From NCBI GenBank assembly GCA_946480705.1, contig CAMLLF010000190.1, forward strand, positions 1 through 7,233: a stretch of DNA of 7,233 nucleotides. The letters are read 5' to 3'. This DNA is from an uncultured Lysobacteraceae bacterium (lineage in GTDB: Bacteria > Pseudomonadota > Gammaproteobacteria > Xanthomonadales > Rhodanobacteraceae). Position 1 is the stretch's first letter, and each line of letters begins with the position of its first letter. Positions 1 to 5,805 of this stretch are shown piece by piece. The notes beneath the pieces were generated by a model. It was not told the DNA's origin and searched no databases. It saw only the letters and a list, made by a program, of their open reading frames with translations. The translations under genes were made by a program, and so were the position numbers.

Positions 1-366
1 GAACTCCCCGCCACCGACGTCGCCCAGCCGGCCCTCGGCGCGGTGGAGGTGGCGATGTACCGACTGGCGCGGGCGCTCGTGATCGCGCCCGACGGGTTTG
101 CCGATCCGGCGGTTCCGCCGGCGATCGCCGCGGTCTATGCGCCGCAGACGCTCGTGATCAACGGCCGGCAGAAGGCCGACTACGCGGGCAACTGCATCGC
201 GCTCAGCGACGACACGGTCTGGATGAGCGAACGCGCCGCCGCATCGCTCGGCGAGGCCGAGCGCGCCATGCTCGCCGCCTGGGGGTTTCGCGTCGAAGCG
301 GTCGCGCTCGCCGAGATCGAGAAAGCCGGCGGCAGCCTGCGCTGCTGCGTCGGCGAAATCTATTGA
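1..366 (+). CDS. Amidinotransferase / dimethylargininase-like protein, C-terminal part (5' end outside window)
   Basis: The reading frame is open from base 1 and ends at TGA 364-366, so 121 C-terminal residues are visible and the true start lies upstream. A GTG at 43 is in frame, but the frame stays open before it and looks coding, so it is not taken as the start. Visible marks are GNCIAL (residues 63-68 of the fragment), MSERAA (75-80) and a terminal GGSLRCCVGEI (110-120). In the guanidino-modifying superfamily (arginine deiminase, dimethylarginine dimethylaminohydrolase, amidinotransferases) the nucleophilic cysteine lies near the C-terminus after a Gly-Gly-Ser-x-Arg type stretch. C115 is therefore the likely catalytic residue and C116 an unusual neighbour. 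Such enzymes attack the guanidinium carbon of arginine or methylated arginine. The exact substrate cannot be told from this tail, and the catalytic His and first acidic residue are outside the window. Confidence 0.75.
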   Translation, partial: ELPATDVAQPALGAVEVAMYRLARALVIAPDGFADPAVPPAIAAVYAPQTLVINGRQKADYAGNCIALSDDTVWMSERAAASLGEAERAMLAAWGFRVEAVALAEIEKAGGSLRCCVGEIY

Positions 367-426
367 GAAATCACGCGTCGGAACGAGAAATTTACGTGAA
401 GTTCCCGCGATTTCCGGCGTACGTCC

Positions 427-444
427 AGTTCAGGTGCAATTCAA
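427..444 (+). promoter_or_regulatory. Candidate PhoP/OmpR-family operator (11-bp spaced direct repeat)
   Basis: AGTTCA (427-432) and AATTCA (438-443) are direct repeats separated by 5 bases, so their phase is 11 bp. This is the architecture of PhoP boxes (hexamer-N5-hexamer) bound by dimers of OmpR-family regulators, though the hexamers differ from the enterobacterial GTTTA core. The site lies just upstream of the operon that encodes a PhoP-like regulator, so autoregulation is the natural inference. Its centre is about 52 bp before the predicted transcription start. It was identified by eye from one site only. Confidence 0.45.
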
Positions 445-474
445 TCCGTGCTACCGAGACTCGGGCCCTCTCGC

Positions 475-480
475 TAAGAT
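475..480 (+). promoter_or_regulatory. Candidate -10 box of the PepSY-phoPQ operon (possible leaderless start)
   Basis: TAAGAT matches the sigma-70 -10 consensus TATAAT at 4 of 6 positions, including the key T1, A2 and T6. It lies 6 nt before ATG 487, so transcription would start at or next to the start codon. No Shine-Dalgarno sequence is present before 487, which fits a leaderless mRNA. The -35 region (about 452-457, TACCGA) is poor, as expected for an activator-dependent promoter. Confidence 0.4.
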
Positions 481-486
481 GAACGC

Positions 487-741
487 ATGCACCGACGGGC
501 TCACAGTCTGCGCCGCCTGACGCTCCTGACCGCGCTCGTCGCGTTCGGCGCGCCGGCCTTCGCGCAACTGACGCTCGAGGATGCGGTCGAGCGGGTGCAG
601 CAGGAAATCCAGGGACGCGTGCTCAAGGCCGAGGAAGTCACGATCGGCAAGAAGAAGTTGTACCGGATCAAGCTGTTGACCCGCGATGGGCGAGTTCAGG
701 TCGTGAAGATTCCCGCGGACGAAAACAAGGAGAGCCGATAA
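487..741 (+). CDS. Exported PepSY-domain protein, first gene of the phoPQ-type operon
   Basis: An 84-residue protein. Residues 1-26 form a signal peptide: basic n-region with RR at 3-4 and 9-10, hydrophobic core about 11-22, and AFA at 24-26 as the cleavage site before Q27. The mature part of 58 residues is essentially one PepSY domain: LTLEDAVERVQQEIQGRV followed by the beta-rich stretch EEVTIGKKKLYRIKLLTRDGRVQVVKI. PepSY domains are small periplasmic or membrane modules, some of which inhibit peptidases or modulate sensors. The function of stand-alone PepSY proteins beside two-component systems is poorly defined. The stop overlaps the next start by one base (TAATG), so it is co-translated with the response regulator. 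The likely role is a periplasmic accessory or feedback partner of the kinase, which is inference from position. ATG 487 is chosen because it gives a complete signal peptide; it has no Shine-Dalgarno and may be leaderless. Confidence 0.85.
   Translation: MHRRAHSLRRLTLLTALVAFGAPAFAQLTLEDAVERVQQEIQGRVLKAEEVTIGKKKLYRIKLLTRDGRVQVVKIPADENKESR
727..732 (+). promoter_or_regulatory. Shine-Dalgarno AAGGAG for the response regulator
   Basis: AAGGAG lies inside the last codons of the PepSY gene, 8 nt before ATG 741. It fixes the response-regulator start and shows that this gene has its own strong ribosome entry, unlike the PepSY gene before it. Confidence 0.8.
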
Positions 742-1433
742 TGCGAGTCCTGCTGGTCGAAGACGAAGCCCCGCTGCGCGAGACGCTCGCGGCGCGGCTC
801 AAGCGCGAAGGCTATGCGGTCGACTGCGCCGCGGACGGCGACGAAGGCCTCTACCTCGGCCGCGAAATGCCGTTCGACGTCGCCGTGATCGACCTCGGTC
901 TGCCCAAGCGCCCCGGCATGGATCTCGTCAAGGCGCTGCGCGACGACGGCCAGCGCTATCCGATCCTCATCCTCACCGCGCGCTCGAGCTGGCAGGACAA
1001 GGTCGAAGGCCTCAAGGCCGGCGCCGACGACTATCTGGTCAAGCCGTTCCACGTCGAAGAACTGCTCGCGCGCCTCAATGCCCTCGTGCGCCGCGCGACC
1101 GGCTGGACCAAGCCCGTGCTCGAATGCGGCCCGGTGCAGCTCGACACGACGGCGCAGAGCATCACCGTCGACAACAAGCCGGTCGACCTCACGAGCTACG
1201 AGTACAAGGTGCTCGAATACCTGATGCTCCATGCCGGCGAACTCGTCTCGAAGGCCGACCTCACGGAACACATCTACCAGCAGGATTTCGACCGCGATTC
1301 GAACGTGCTCGAAGTCTTCATCGGCCGCCTGCGGCGCAAGCTCGATCCGGACGGCCATCTGAAGCCGATCGAGACCGTTCGCGGTCGCGGCTACCGGTTC
1401 GCCATTCCGCGCAGCGACCTCGCAGCGGACTGA
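741..1433 (+). CDS. phoP: PhoP-like OmpR-family response regulator
   Basis: A 230-residue protein, the usual length for this family. The receiver domain (1-118) begins MRVLLVEDEAPLR and carries acidic residues E8 and D9, phosphoacceptor D51 in VIDLGLP, switch T79 and K101 in KPFH, so the phosphorylation site is intact. The C-terminal winged helix (about 125-222) has the recognition helix DSNVLEVFIGRLRRKL and the wing ETVRGRGYRF. The stretch around residues 77-105, LTARSSWQDKVEGLKAGADDY followed by KPFHVEE, closely follows enterobacterial PhoP (SWQDKVE and GADDY with KPFHIEE). It would bind DNA as a phosphorylated dimer at direct repeats, probably including the 427-444 site. A one-base overlap joins it to the PepSY gene and the kinase follows at once. 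An OmpR-type regulator is certain; the PhoP assignment rests on remembered family similarity plus the PhoQ-like partner. Confidence 0.9.
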   Translation: MRVLLVEDEAPLRETLAARLKREGYAVDCAADGDEGLYLGREMPFDVAVIDLGLPKRPGMDLVKALRDDGQRYPILILTARSSWQDKVEGLKAGADDYLVKPFHVEELLARLNALVRRATGWTKPVLECGPVQLDTTAQSITVDNKPVDLTSYEYKVLEYLMLHAGELVSKADLTEHIYQQDFDRDSNVLEVFIGRLRRKLDPDGHLKPIETVRGRGYRFAIPRSDLAAD

Positions 1434-1439
1434 TTGCCG

Positions 1440-2819
1440 ATGGCACCGCGGCGACCGCTGTCGCTGCAGGCCCGTTCCACCGTCGCCGCCGGCCTCGCGC
1501 TCGCGGCGTTTCTCGGCGTTACCGGCTTCGCGCTCGACAAGGCCTATTACGATGCGACGGTCGCGGCGATGCGCGACCGCCTGCAGAACTACGTCTATGC
1601 CTATCTCGCGGGCTCCGACGTGCTGCGCGGCACCAAGCTGCTGCCGCCCGAGACGCTGCCCGATCCCGAATTCAACCGGCCCGGTTCGGGCCTCTATGCC
1701 GTCGTCGTCGGCGACAGCGATTCGCTGCGCTGGGAATCGCCGTCGGCGCTCGGCCGCGAACTCGCGTTCGACACGCGCCTGCAGTCCGGCGAGACGCGCT
1801 TCGAAGGACCCGTCGACAACTCGGTCGGCCGCGTGTTCGTGTTTTCGCAGGGCGTGAGCTGGGAGGTCGACGAGCGCCGGCCGGTGAACCTGACCGTGCA
1901 CGTCGCGCAGAGCGACCAGCCGTTCCTGCGCCAGATCACCGCCTACCGGCGCACGCTCGCGCGCTGGCTCGGCGCGCTCGCGATCGTGCTGCTCTTGCTG
2001 CAGATCGCGCTGCTGCGCTGGGGACTGAGCCCGCTGCGCAAGATGGTGCGCGACGTCGACAACGTGATGAACGGCGATGCCGACCGCCTGCCCGGGCAGT
2101 ATCCGGCCGAACTCGCGCCGCTGACCGGCAGCCTCAACGAACTCATCGATTTCGGCCGCGAGCAGCTCGACCGCTACCGCAACACCATGTCCGACCTCGC
2201 GCACAGCCTCAAGACGCCGCTCGCCGTGCTGCGCAGCGAGATCGACGGCGATTCCGGCTACACGAGCCTGCGCAACAGCGTGAGCCAGCAGTCGCAGCGC
2301 ATGCACGACATCGTGTCGTACCAGCTGTCGCGCGCGACCGCGTCGCGGCACCAGGTGTTCTCGACCCCGCTCGCGATCGAACAGGCGGCCGAGGGCATCG
2401 TCGCGAGTCTCGAGAAGGTCTATGCGGCCAAGCGCGTGCTCTGCGAGTTCGAGATCGATTCCGACGCGCGATTCTTCGGCGCGCAGGGCGATCTCATGGA
2501 GCTGCTCGGCAATCTGCTCGAGAACGCGTTCAAGTGGGCCAACCGCCGCGTGCTGCTGACCGCGCACGTGATCAAGGCGCCGCGCATGCGCCGCGCGGGG
2601 CTCGAACTGCGCGTCGAGGACGACGGCCCGGGCATTCCGCCGGAGAAAGTCGAGCACCTGCTGCAGCGCGGCGTGCGCGGCGACGAGCGCGTGCAGGGCC
2701 ACGGCATCGGACTGGCGATCGTGCAGGACATCGTCAAGGGCTACCGCGGACACCTCAGCGTGCATCGCTCCGACGCGCTCGGCGGCGCGTTGTTCTGCGT
2801 GCGCTTCGAGGCGATGTAA
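1440..2819 (+). CDS. phoQ: PhoQ-like sensor histidine kinase
   Basis: 459 residues from ATG 1440. An in-frame TTG at 1434, flush with the regulator's stop, would add two residues; ATG is preferred, but the purine stretch AGCGGA (1423-1428) could serve either. Numbering from ATG 1440, transmembrane helix 1 is about 13-32, a periplasmic sensor about 33-175, helix 2 about 176-192, then a HAMP-like linker. The H box DLAHSLKTPLAVL has phosphorylated H255; HSLKTPLAVL is the PhoQ-type version rather than the common HELRTPL. The catalytic domain has the N box GNLLENAFKW (E361, N362), G1 EDDGPGIP (394-398) and G2 GHGIGL (420-425), all intact. It should autophosphorylate in response to an envelope signal and pass phosphate to D51 of the adjacent regulator. 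The periplasmic part is the length seen in PhoQ but lacks the run of consecutive acidic residues known from E. coli PhoQ, so the sensed ligand may differ. Confidence 0.88.
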   Translation: MAPRRPLSLQARSTVAAGLALAAFLGVTGFALDKAYYDATVAAMRDRLQNYVYAYLAGSDVLRGTKLLPPETLPDPEFNRPGSGLYAVVVGDSDSLRWESPSALGRELAFDTRLQSGETRFEGPVDNSVGRVFVFSQGVSWEVDERRPVNLTVHVAQSDQPFLRQITAYRRTLARWLGALAIVLLLLQIALLRWGLSPLRKMVRDVDNVMNGDADRLPGQYPAELAPLTGSLNELIDFGREQLDRYRNTMSDLAHSLKTPLAVLRSEIDGDSGYTSLRNSVSQQSQRMHDIVSYQLSRATASRHQVFSTPLAIEQAAEGIVASLEKVYAAKRVLCEFEIDSDARFFGAQGDLMELLGNLLENAFKWANRRVLLTAHVIKAPRMRRAGLELRVEDDGPGIPPEKVEHLLQRGVRGDERVQGHGIGLAIVQDIVKGYRGHLSVHRSDALGGALFCVRFEAM

Positions 2820-2828
2820 GCCGCTGGT

Positions 2829-2851
2829 CGCAGGGCGCGACAAGCCCTGCG
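2829..2851 (+). terminator. Stem-loop just after the kinase stop, candidate terminator without U-tract
   Basis: CGCAGGGC (2829-2836) pairs perfectly with GCCCTGCG (2844-2851) around the 7-nt loop GCGACAA, starting 9 nt after the kinase stop codon. No T-run follows, so it is not a classical intrinsic terminator. It may stop transcription weakly, protect the 3' end, or act together with Rho. A shorter competing stem (2827-2831 with 2837-2841) is also possible. Confidence 0.5.
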
Positions 2852-2955
2852 CATTGCGCCATCTCCGATCTGGCGGCGCGCGGTTCCCGAGCGCCGCGGC
2901 ATGCGCAAACGGCAAGGCGAAAACCGGGCCGTGTCGCGCGAATGGCGCAATGCGC
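2849..2955. repeat. 14-bp perfect inverted repeat spanning the convergent intergenic region
   Basis: GCGCATTGCGCCAT (2849-2862) is the exact reverse complement of 2942-2955, with 79 bp between the arms. The interior holds a further stem, GCGGCGC (2873-2879) with GCGCCGC (2891-2897). The unit almost fills the gap between the two converging operons. It could be a REP-like palindromic element or a bidirectional 3'-end structure; copy number elsewhere in the genome cannot be seen from here. Confidence 0.6.
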
Positions 2956-3049
2956 GTTGGTCATTGCGCCCGGATCACTCTGTCGAGCCGTTCGGCGACG
3001 CCGGCTTCGGCGTAGCGGGTCGTGACGTAGTCGCGGCCGTGTCGCGCGA
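2927..3049. repeat. 15-bp direct repeat shared by the intergenic gap and the glycosyltransferase 3' end
   Basis: GGCCGTGTCGCGCGA occurs at 2927-2941 in the intergenic gap and again at 3035-3049 inside the glycosyltransferase coding sequence, 108 bp apart. A second shared word, CATTGCGCC (2852-2860 and 2962-2970), is 110 bp apart. The nearly equal offsets suggest a decayed tandem duplication of about 110 bp, although the sequence between the two words is only weakly alike. Confidence 0.4.
2944..2970 (-). terminator. Stem-loop overlapping the stop of the last glycosyltransferase gene
   Basis: GGCGCAATG (2944-2952) pairs perfectly with CATTGCGCC (2962-2970) around a 9-nt loop. On the minus strand this hairpin covers the final codons and TGA (2963-2961) of the glycosyltransferase. 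No T-run follows in the minus direction, so termination strength is uncertain. The 2944-2952 arm is also part of the longer inverted repeat with 2849-2862, so the two structures are mutually exclusive. Confidence 0.4.
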
Positions 3050-4142
3050 TGCGTTCGCGCGCCGCGGCATCGAGCGCGAGCGCTTCGTCGAAGCAGCGCA
3101 TGAGGTCGTCGCTGCCGCGATAGCGCCAGCCGGCTTTCGATGCGTCCACGTGATCGGCGAGCACGTCGCACTGCGCGTTGACGATGACCGGCGCGCCCTG
3201 GCTCATCGCTTCGAGCGTGACGATGCTGAAGCTTTCCCAGCGCGAAGGCATGACGAACGCGCGCGCACCAGCCATCAGCGCGTTCTTCTGTGCGGCGTCG
3301 ACGAAGCCCAGGTAGCGCACGCCGTCGCCGTCGCGCAGGCCCAGGTGATCCGCGCCGGTCAGCACGAGATCGATCGCGACGTGCTGCCGTTTGCGCCAGC
3401 GGCGGAACGTGTCGACGAGTTCGCGGCAGCCCTTGCTCTCGTCGATGCGTCCGCAATACAGCAGGTACGGCGTGTCGCGCGCTGCGGGCGCCGCCGGTTC
3501 GGCGGCGACGGCCATGCCGACGACCTCGCCGCGGTCGACGCCCCAGAGCGTCGCGCCGAGGCGGCGTTCGGCCTCGGTCAGCCAGACGATGCGCGGCACG
3601 CGGCGCGCGGCCTGCGCGTAGACCGGCAGATAGGCGGGCGGCTCGTCGTGCAATGTGGGTACGAGTACACGTTTGGATTCCGGTACGCAGTCGATGCCGA
3701 AATACGTGGTCGGGTAGAGATACGTGCAGAACACGACGGCGTCGTAGTCGCCGGCATGGCGCGCGAGATGGTCGAGCAGTCCCGGACACCACGGACCCTG
3801 CGCGCGCACGAACTGTTCGGCGAGCGGCGCGCGCCATGACAGCTGCGCGCCGCCGTCGCGCTCGATCTCGCGCGCATGCGACTGCAGCAGGCGCCGGTGC
3901 AGTTCGGCGAACCAGCTGCCGCGCGGCCACGCGCTCGCGAAGCGCCGCACGCGGACGCCGTCGCGCCGTTCCTCGCCTTCGGGCAGCGCGTTGTCCCAGC
4001 TGCGGTAGTCGAGCGCGCAGCTCGTCAGCAGGTCGACCTGGGCGCGCCGCCGCAGCAGTTGCGCGTAGTGCCAGGCGAGCGCTTCCGAGCCGCCGGCAAT
4101 GTCCGGATGCCAGCGCTGGACGACGATCGCAAGGCGGCTCAT
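2961..4142 (-). CDS. GT4-family (GT-B fold) glycosyltransferase, last gene of the minus-strand operon
   Basis: 393 residues, full length for a GT4 enzyme and probably cytoplasmic or membrane-peripheral. The N-terminal acceptor domain has VVQRWHPDIAGGSEAL, with the glycine-rich GGSE loop at 17-20. The C-terminal nucleotide-sugar domain begins at about residue 225 with YLLYCGRIDESKG (GRIDESKG at 231-238, containing the usual Arg/Lys for the donor phosphates) and carries ESFSIVTLE, the E-x7-E motif at E303 and E311, followed by AMSQGAPVI. GT4 enzymes are retaining transferases that build polysaccharide, LPS core or O-antigen, or glycolipids; donor and acceptor cannot be named here. ATG 4142 overlaps the upstream stop as ATGA, and no Shine-Dalgarno precedes it, so translation should depend on reinitiation after the neighbouring glycosyltransferase. 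The gene converges on the kinase gene across a hairpin-rich gap. Confidence 0.88.
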   Translation of the reverse strand: MSRLAIVVQRWHPDIAGGSEALAWHYAQLLRRRAQVDLLTSCALDYRSWDNALPEGEERRDGVRVRRFASAWPRGSWFAELHRRLLQSHAREIERDGGAQLSWRAPLAEQFVRAQGPWCPGLLDHLARHAGDYDAVVFCTYLYPTTYFGIDCVPESKRVLVPTLHDEPPAYLPVYAQAARRVPRIVWLTEAERRLGATLWGVDRGEVVGMAVAAEPAAPAARDTPYLLYCGRIDESKGCRELVDTFRRWRKRQHVAIDLVLTGADHLGLRDGDGVRYLGFVDAAQKNALMAGARAFVMPSRWESFSIVTLEAMSQGAPVIVNAQCDVLADHVDASKAGWRYRGSDDLMRCFDEALALDAAARERIARHGRDYVTTRYAEAGVAERLDRVIRAQ

Positions 4143-5221
4143 GCGAAGGCCGCGAGCGCGGTCAGCAGCCGCGCGGTCAGCACGTCCGGCGCGAATTCGC
4201 GGCGATAGCGTTCGCGGCCCGCGAGGCGCAGCGTTTCGGCCGCGGCCGGATCGCGCGCGAGCCGCGCGAGGCTTGCGGCATAGAACCTCGGATCGCTGTC
4301 ATGCCAGAGCAGGCCCGCACCGCCGAGCGTTTCGCCGATCGCGCTGCGATCGCGCGCGACGACCGGCACGCCGAGCGCCATCGCCTCGACGAGCGGCACG
4401 CAGAAGCCTTCGTGTTCGGACAGCATCAGCAGCGCGTCGGCGACGAGCCAGCAGGACTTGAGCCGCGCGTCGTCGACGTTGTCGAGGAAATGCACGTGAT
4501 CGGCGATGCCGAGCGCGGCGCAGCGTTCGCGCAGATGGCGCGAATAGCGCGCGAGGCGGCGGTCGTGCTTGCCGACGACGAGCAGGCGCGCGTCTTCCGC
4601 GTAGTGCCGCCGGTAGCACGCGAACGCATCGAACAGCGCGGCATGACCCTTGTTCGGCGCGACGCGCCCGAGCATCAGCACGTTGCGGCGGCCGTCGCCG
4701 TAGCGGTCGAGGAGCGCGGTGTCGGCCGGCCGGTCGAGCAGCGCTTCGCAGCGGTGGAACGGCGCGAGCACGGCGCCGCGTCCGGCGGGCAGTCCTGCGG
4801 CAACGAGTTCGGCGAGGTTGTAGGCCGAACAGGCGAGCGCGAGATCGAAGCCGAGCGTCGCGAGCGTGGTCAGGCTCGCGCGGCCCGCGGCGCAGCTGCG
4901 CACGTGTTCCGGCGACCAGCCCTGGAAGAATTCCGGCGGCGTGATGTTGTGGTAGCGCAGCACGCGCCGGCAGTTCAGCGTCGCGAGCTGCGCTTCGACG
5001 CGCGGCCAGCCGATCGAATAGTGGTAGACGACGAGGTCGCGCGCGCCGAGCCAGCGGTCGAGCGCCGGCGGCGCGTGCACGGCTTCGACGATGCCCTGGC
5101 TGTGGTCGGCGTAGAGCCGCACGTCGTGGCCGGCGCGGCGCAGCGCCGCGCCCATCTCCAGCACGTCGGTGCCGACGGCGTCATGCGCGGTCAGCGACGG
5201 GGCGAGCAGCGCGATCTTCAT
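4139..5221 (-). CDS. GT4-family glycosyltransferase, third gene of the operon
   Basis: 360 residues from ATG 5221, chosen because MKIALLAPSL is a typical first beta-strand; the frame is open farther upstream, but that stretch is an Arg/Ala/Pro-rich shadow of the DUF4214 gene. The acceptor half has GTDVLEMGAALRRAGHDVRLY (17-37) and YHNITPPEFFQGW (90-102). The donor half starts at about 179 with VLMLGRVAPNKG (181-192) and carries SEHEGFCVPLVEAM, the E-x7-E pair at E271 and E279. It is clearly different from the other glycosyltransferase of the operon, so the two probably add successive sugars rather than being a recent duplication. It overlaps both neighbours by four bases: its ATG with the DUF4214 stop, and its TGA with the next ATG. 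No Shine-Dalgarno precedes it. Sugar donor and acceptor are unknown. Confidence 0.88.
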   Translation of the reverse strand: MKIALLAPSLTAHDAVGTDVLEMGAALRRAGHDVRLYADHSQGIVEAVHAPPALDRWLGARDLVVYHYSIGWPRVEAQLATLNCRRVLRYHNITPPEFFQGWSPEHVRSCAAGRASLTTLATLGFDLALACSAYNLAELVAAGLPAGRGAVLAPFHRCEALLDRPADTALLDRYGDGRRNVLMLGRVAPNKGHAALFDAFACYRRHYAEDARLLVVGKHDRRLARYSRHLRERCAALGIADHVHFLDNVDDARLKSCWLVADALLMLSEHEGFCVPLVEAMALGVPVVARDRSAIGETLGGAGLLWHDSDPRFYAASLARLARDPAAAETLRLAGRERYRREFAPDVLTARLLTALAAFA

Positions 5222-5805
5222 TCGGCCGGCGGGTCGTCGCGGCGCGCGCGCAGCGCGGCGAGTTCTTCGCGCAGCCGCGCGACCTCGGCCGCGAGGCCGG
5301 CGATCGCCGCGCCGGCGTTCTGCTGCGCGAGCGCCTGCCCGAGCCGGCGCTGTTCGCGCGCGATCTCGGGCAGGTTCCAGACGAGCGCGGCACGCTCGAT
5401 CAGCGCGCCGACCAGCGGCAGTCGCGTCAGGCGCCAGAAGCGGTAGCGCGCCGCGAGGCCGGCGACATGCACGCCGTAGCCGCGGCCTTCCTCGGACGCG
5501 CGCAGGTCGCCGAGGATCGCGATCTTGCTGTCGCCGGCGGCGAGGCGCTGCAGCGCGTGCAGCTGGCCGACCGCGTCGGCAGGGCGCTTGAGCAGGCAGC
5601 GGTAGGCGAGTTCGACGAACTCGTCGTTGTGCACGTGCATGAAATCGTCGAGCGTGTAGTTCAGGCGCTGCGGATGATCGAGCGCGAGCGGCGCGGCGAT
5701 GCCGGGCGCGCACGGCGGCGCCGTCGGCATTTCCGGCAGCGCTGCGGCTTCGGCACGGATTTCCTGCTGCAGGTGCGCGAGCGCGCCGGTCGGTTTGCGG
5801 CTCAT
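5218..5805 (-). CDS. DUF4214-type protein with C-terminal coiled coil
   Basis: 195 residues from ATG 5805 (MSRKPTGALAHLQQ). A longer upstream reading exists but is only the shadow of the preceding gene. The N-terminal 45 residues are Ala/Pro-rich. Residues about 48-115 resemble DUF4214: TLDDFMHVHNDEFVELAYRCLLKRPADAVG, then LQRLAAGDSKIAILGDLRASEEGR, with the family pattern of a Tyr, a Leu-Leu-x-Arg-x-Ala-Asp turn and a closing Ser-Glu. Residues about 145-188 have the Leu/Ala/Glu spacing of a coiled coil (AREQRRLGQALAQQ and EVARLREELAALRARR). No signal peptide or membrane segment is seen, so it is probably cytoplasmic. DUF4214 modules often accompany or are fused to glycosyltransferases and extracellular glycoproteins; their role is unclear. 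A scaffold or length-setting partner for the two transferases is possible but speculative. Start and stop both lie in ATGA overlaps. Confidence 0.78.
   Translation of the reverse strand: MSRKPTGALAHLQQEIRAEAAALPEMPTAPPCAPGIAAPLALDHPQRLNYTLDDFMHVHNDEFVELAYRCLLKRPADAVGQLHALQRLAAGDSKIAILGDLRASEEGRGYGVHVAGLAARYRFWRLTRLPLVGALIERAALVWNLPEIAREQRRLGQALAQQNAGAAIAGLAAEVARLREELAALRARRDDPPAE

Noticed and set aside
367..426. A terminator for the amidinotransferase-like gene directly after its stop.
   Set aside because: No stem of useful length followed by a T-run is visible in this stretch; only A/T-richer spacer sequence is seen.
696..2915. A 739-codon open frame on the minus strand opposite the PhoP/PhoQ genes.
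   Set aside because: It is antisense to two proteins with intact catalytic motifs. Its translation is an Arg/Ala/His/Val-rich shadow with no domain, expected from strong G/C at third positions of the plus-strand genes.
1124..3025. A 633-codon plus-strand frame overlapping the regulator and kinase in another phase.
   Set aside because: The product is low-complexity Arg/Ala/Pro-rich, lacks motifs, and runs through two real genes and the intergenic gap.
3290..5446. A 718-codon plus-strand frame opposite the glycosyltransferases.
   Set aside because: It is a GC-composition shadow: Arg-rich, with no recognisable domain and no plausible start signal, and it is antisense to genes with clear GT4 motifs.
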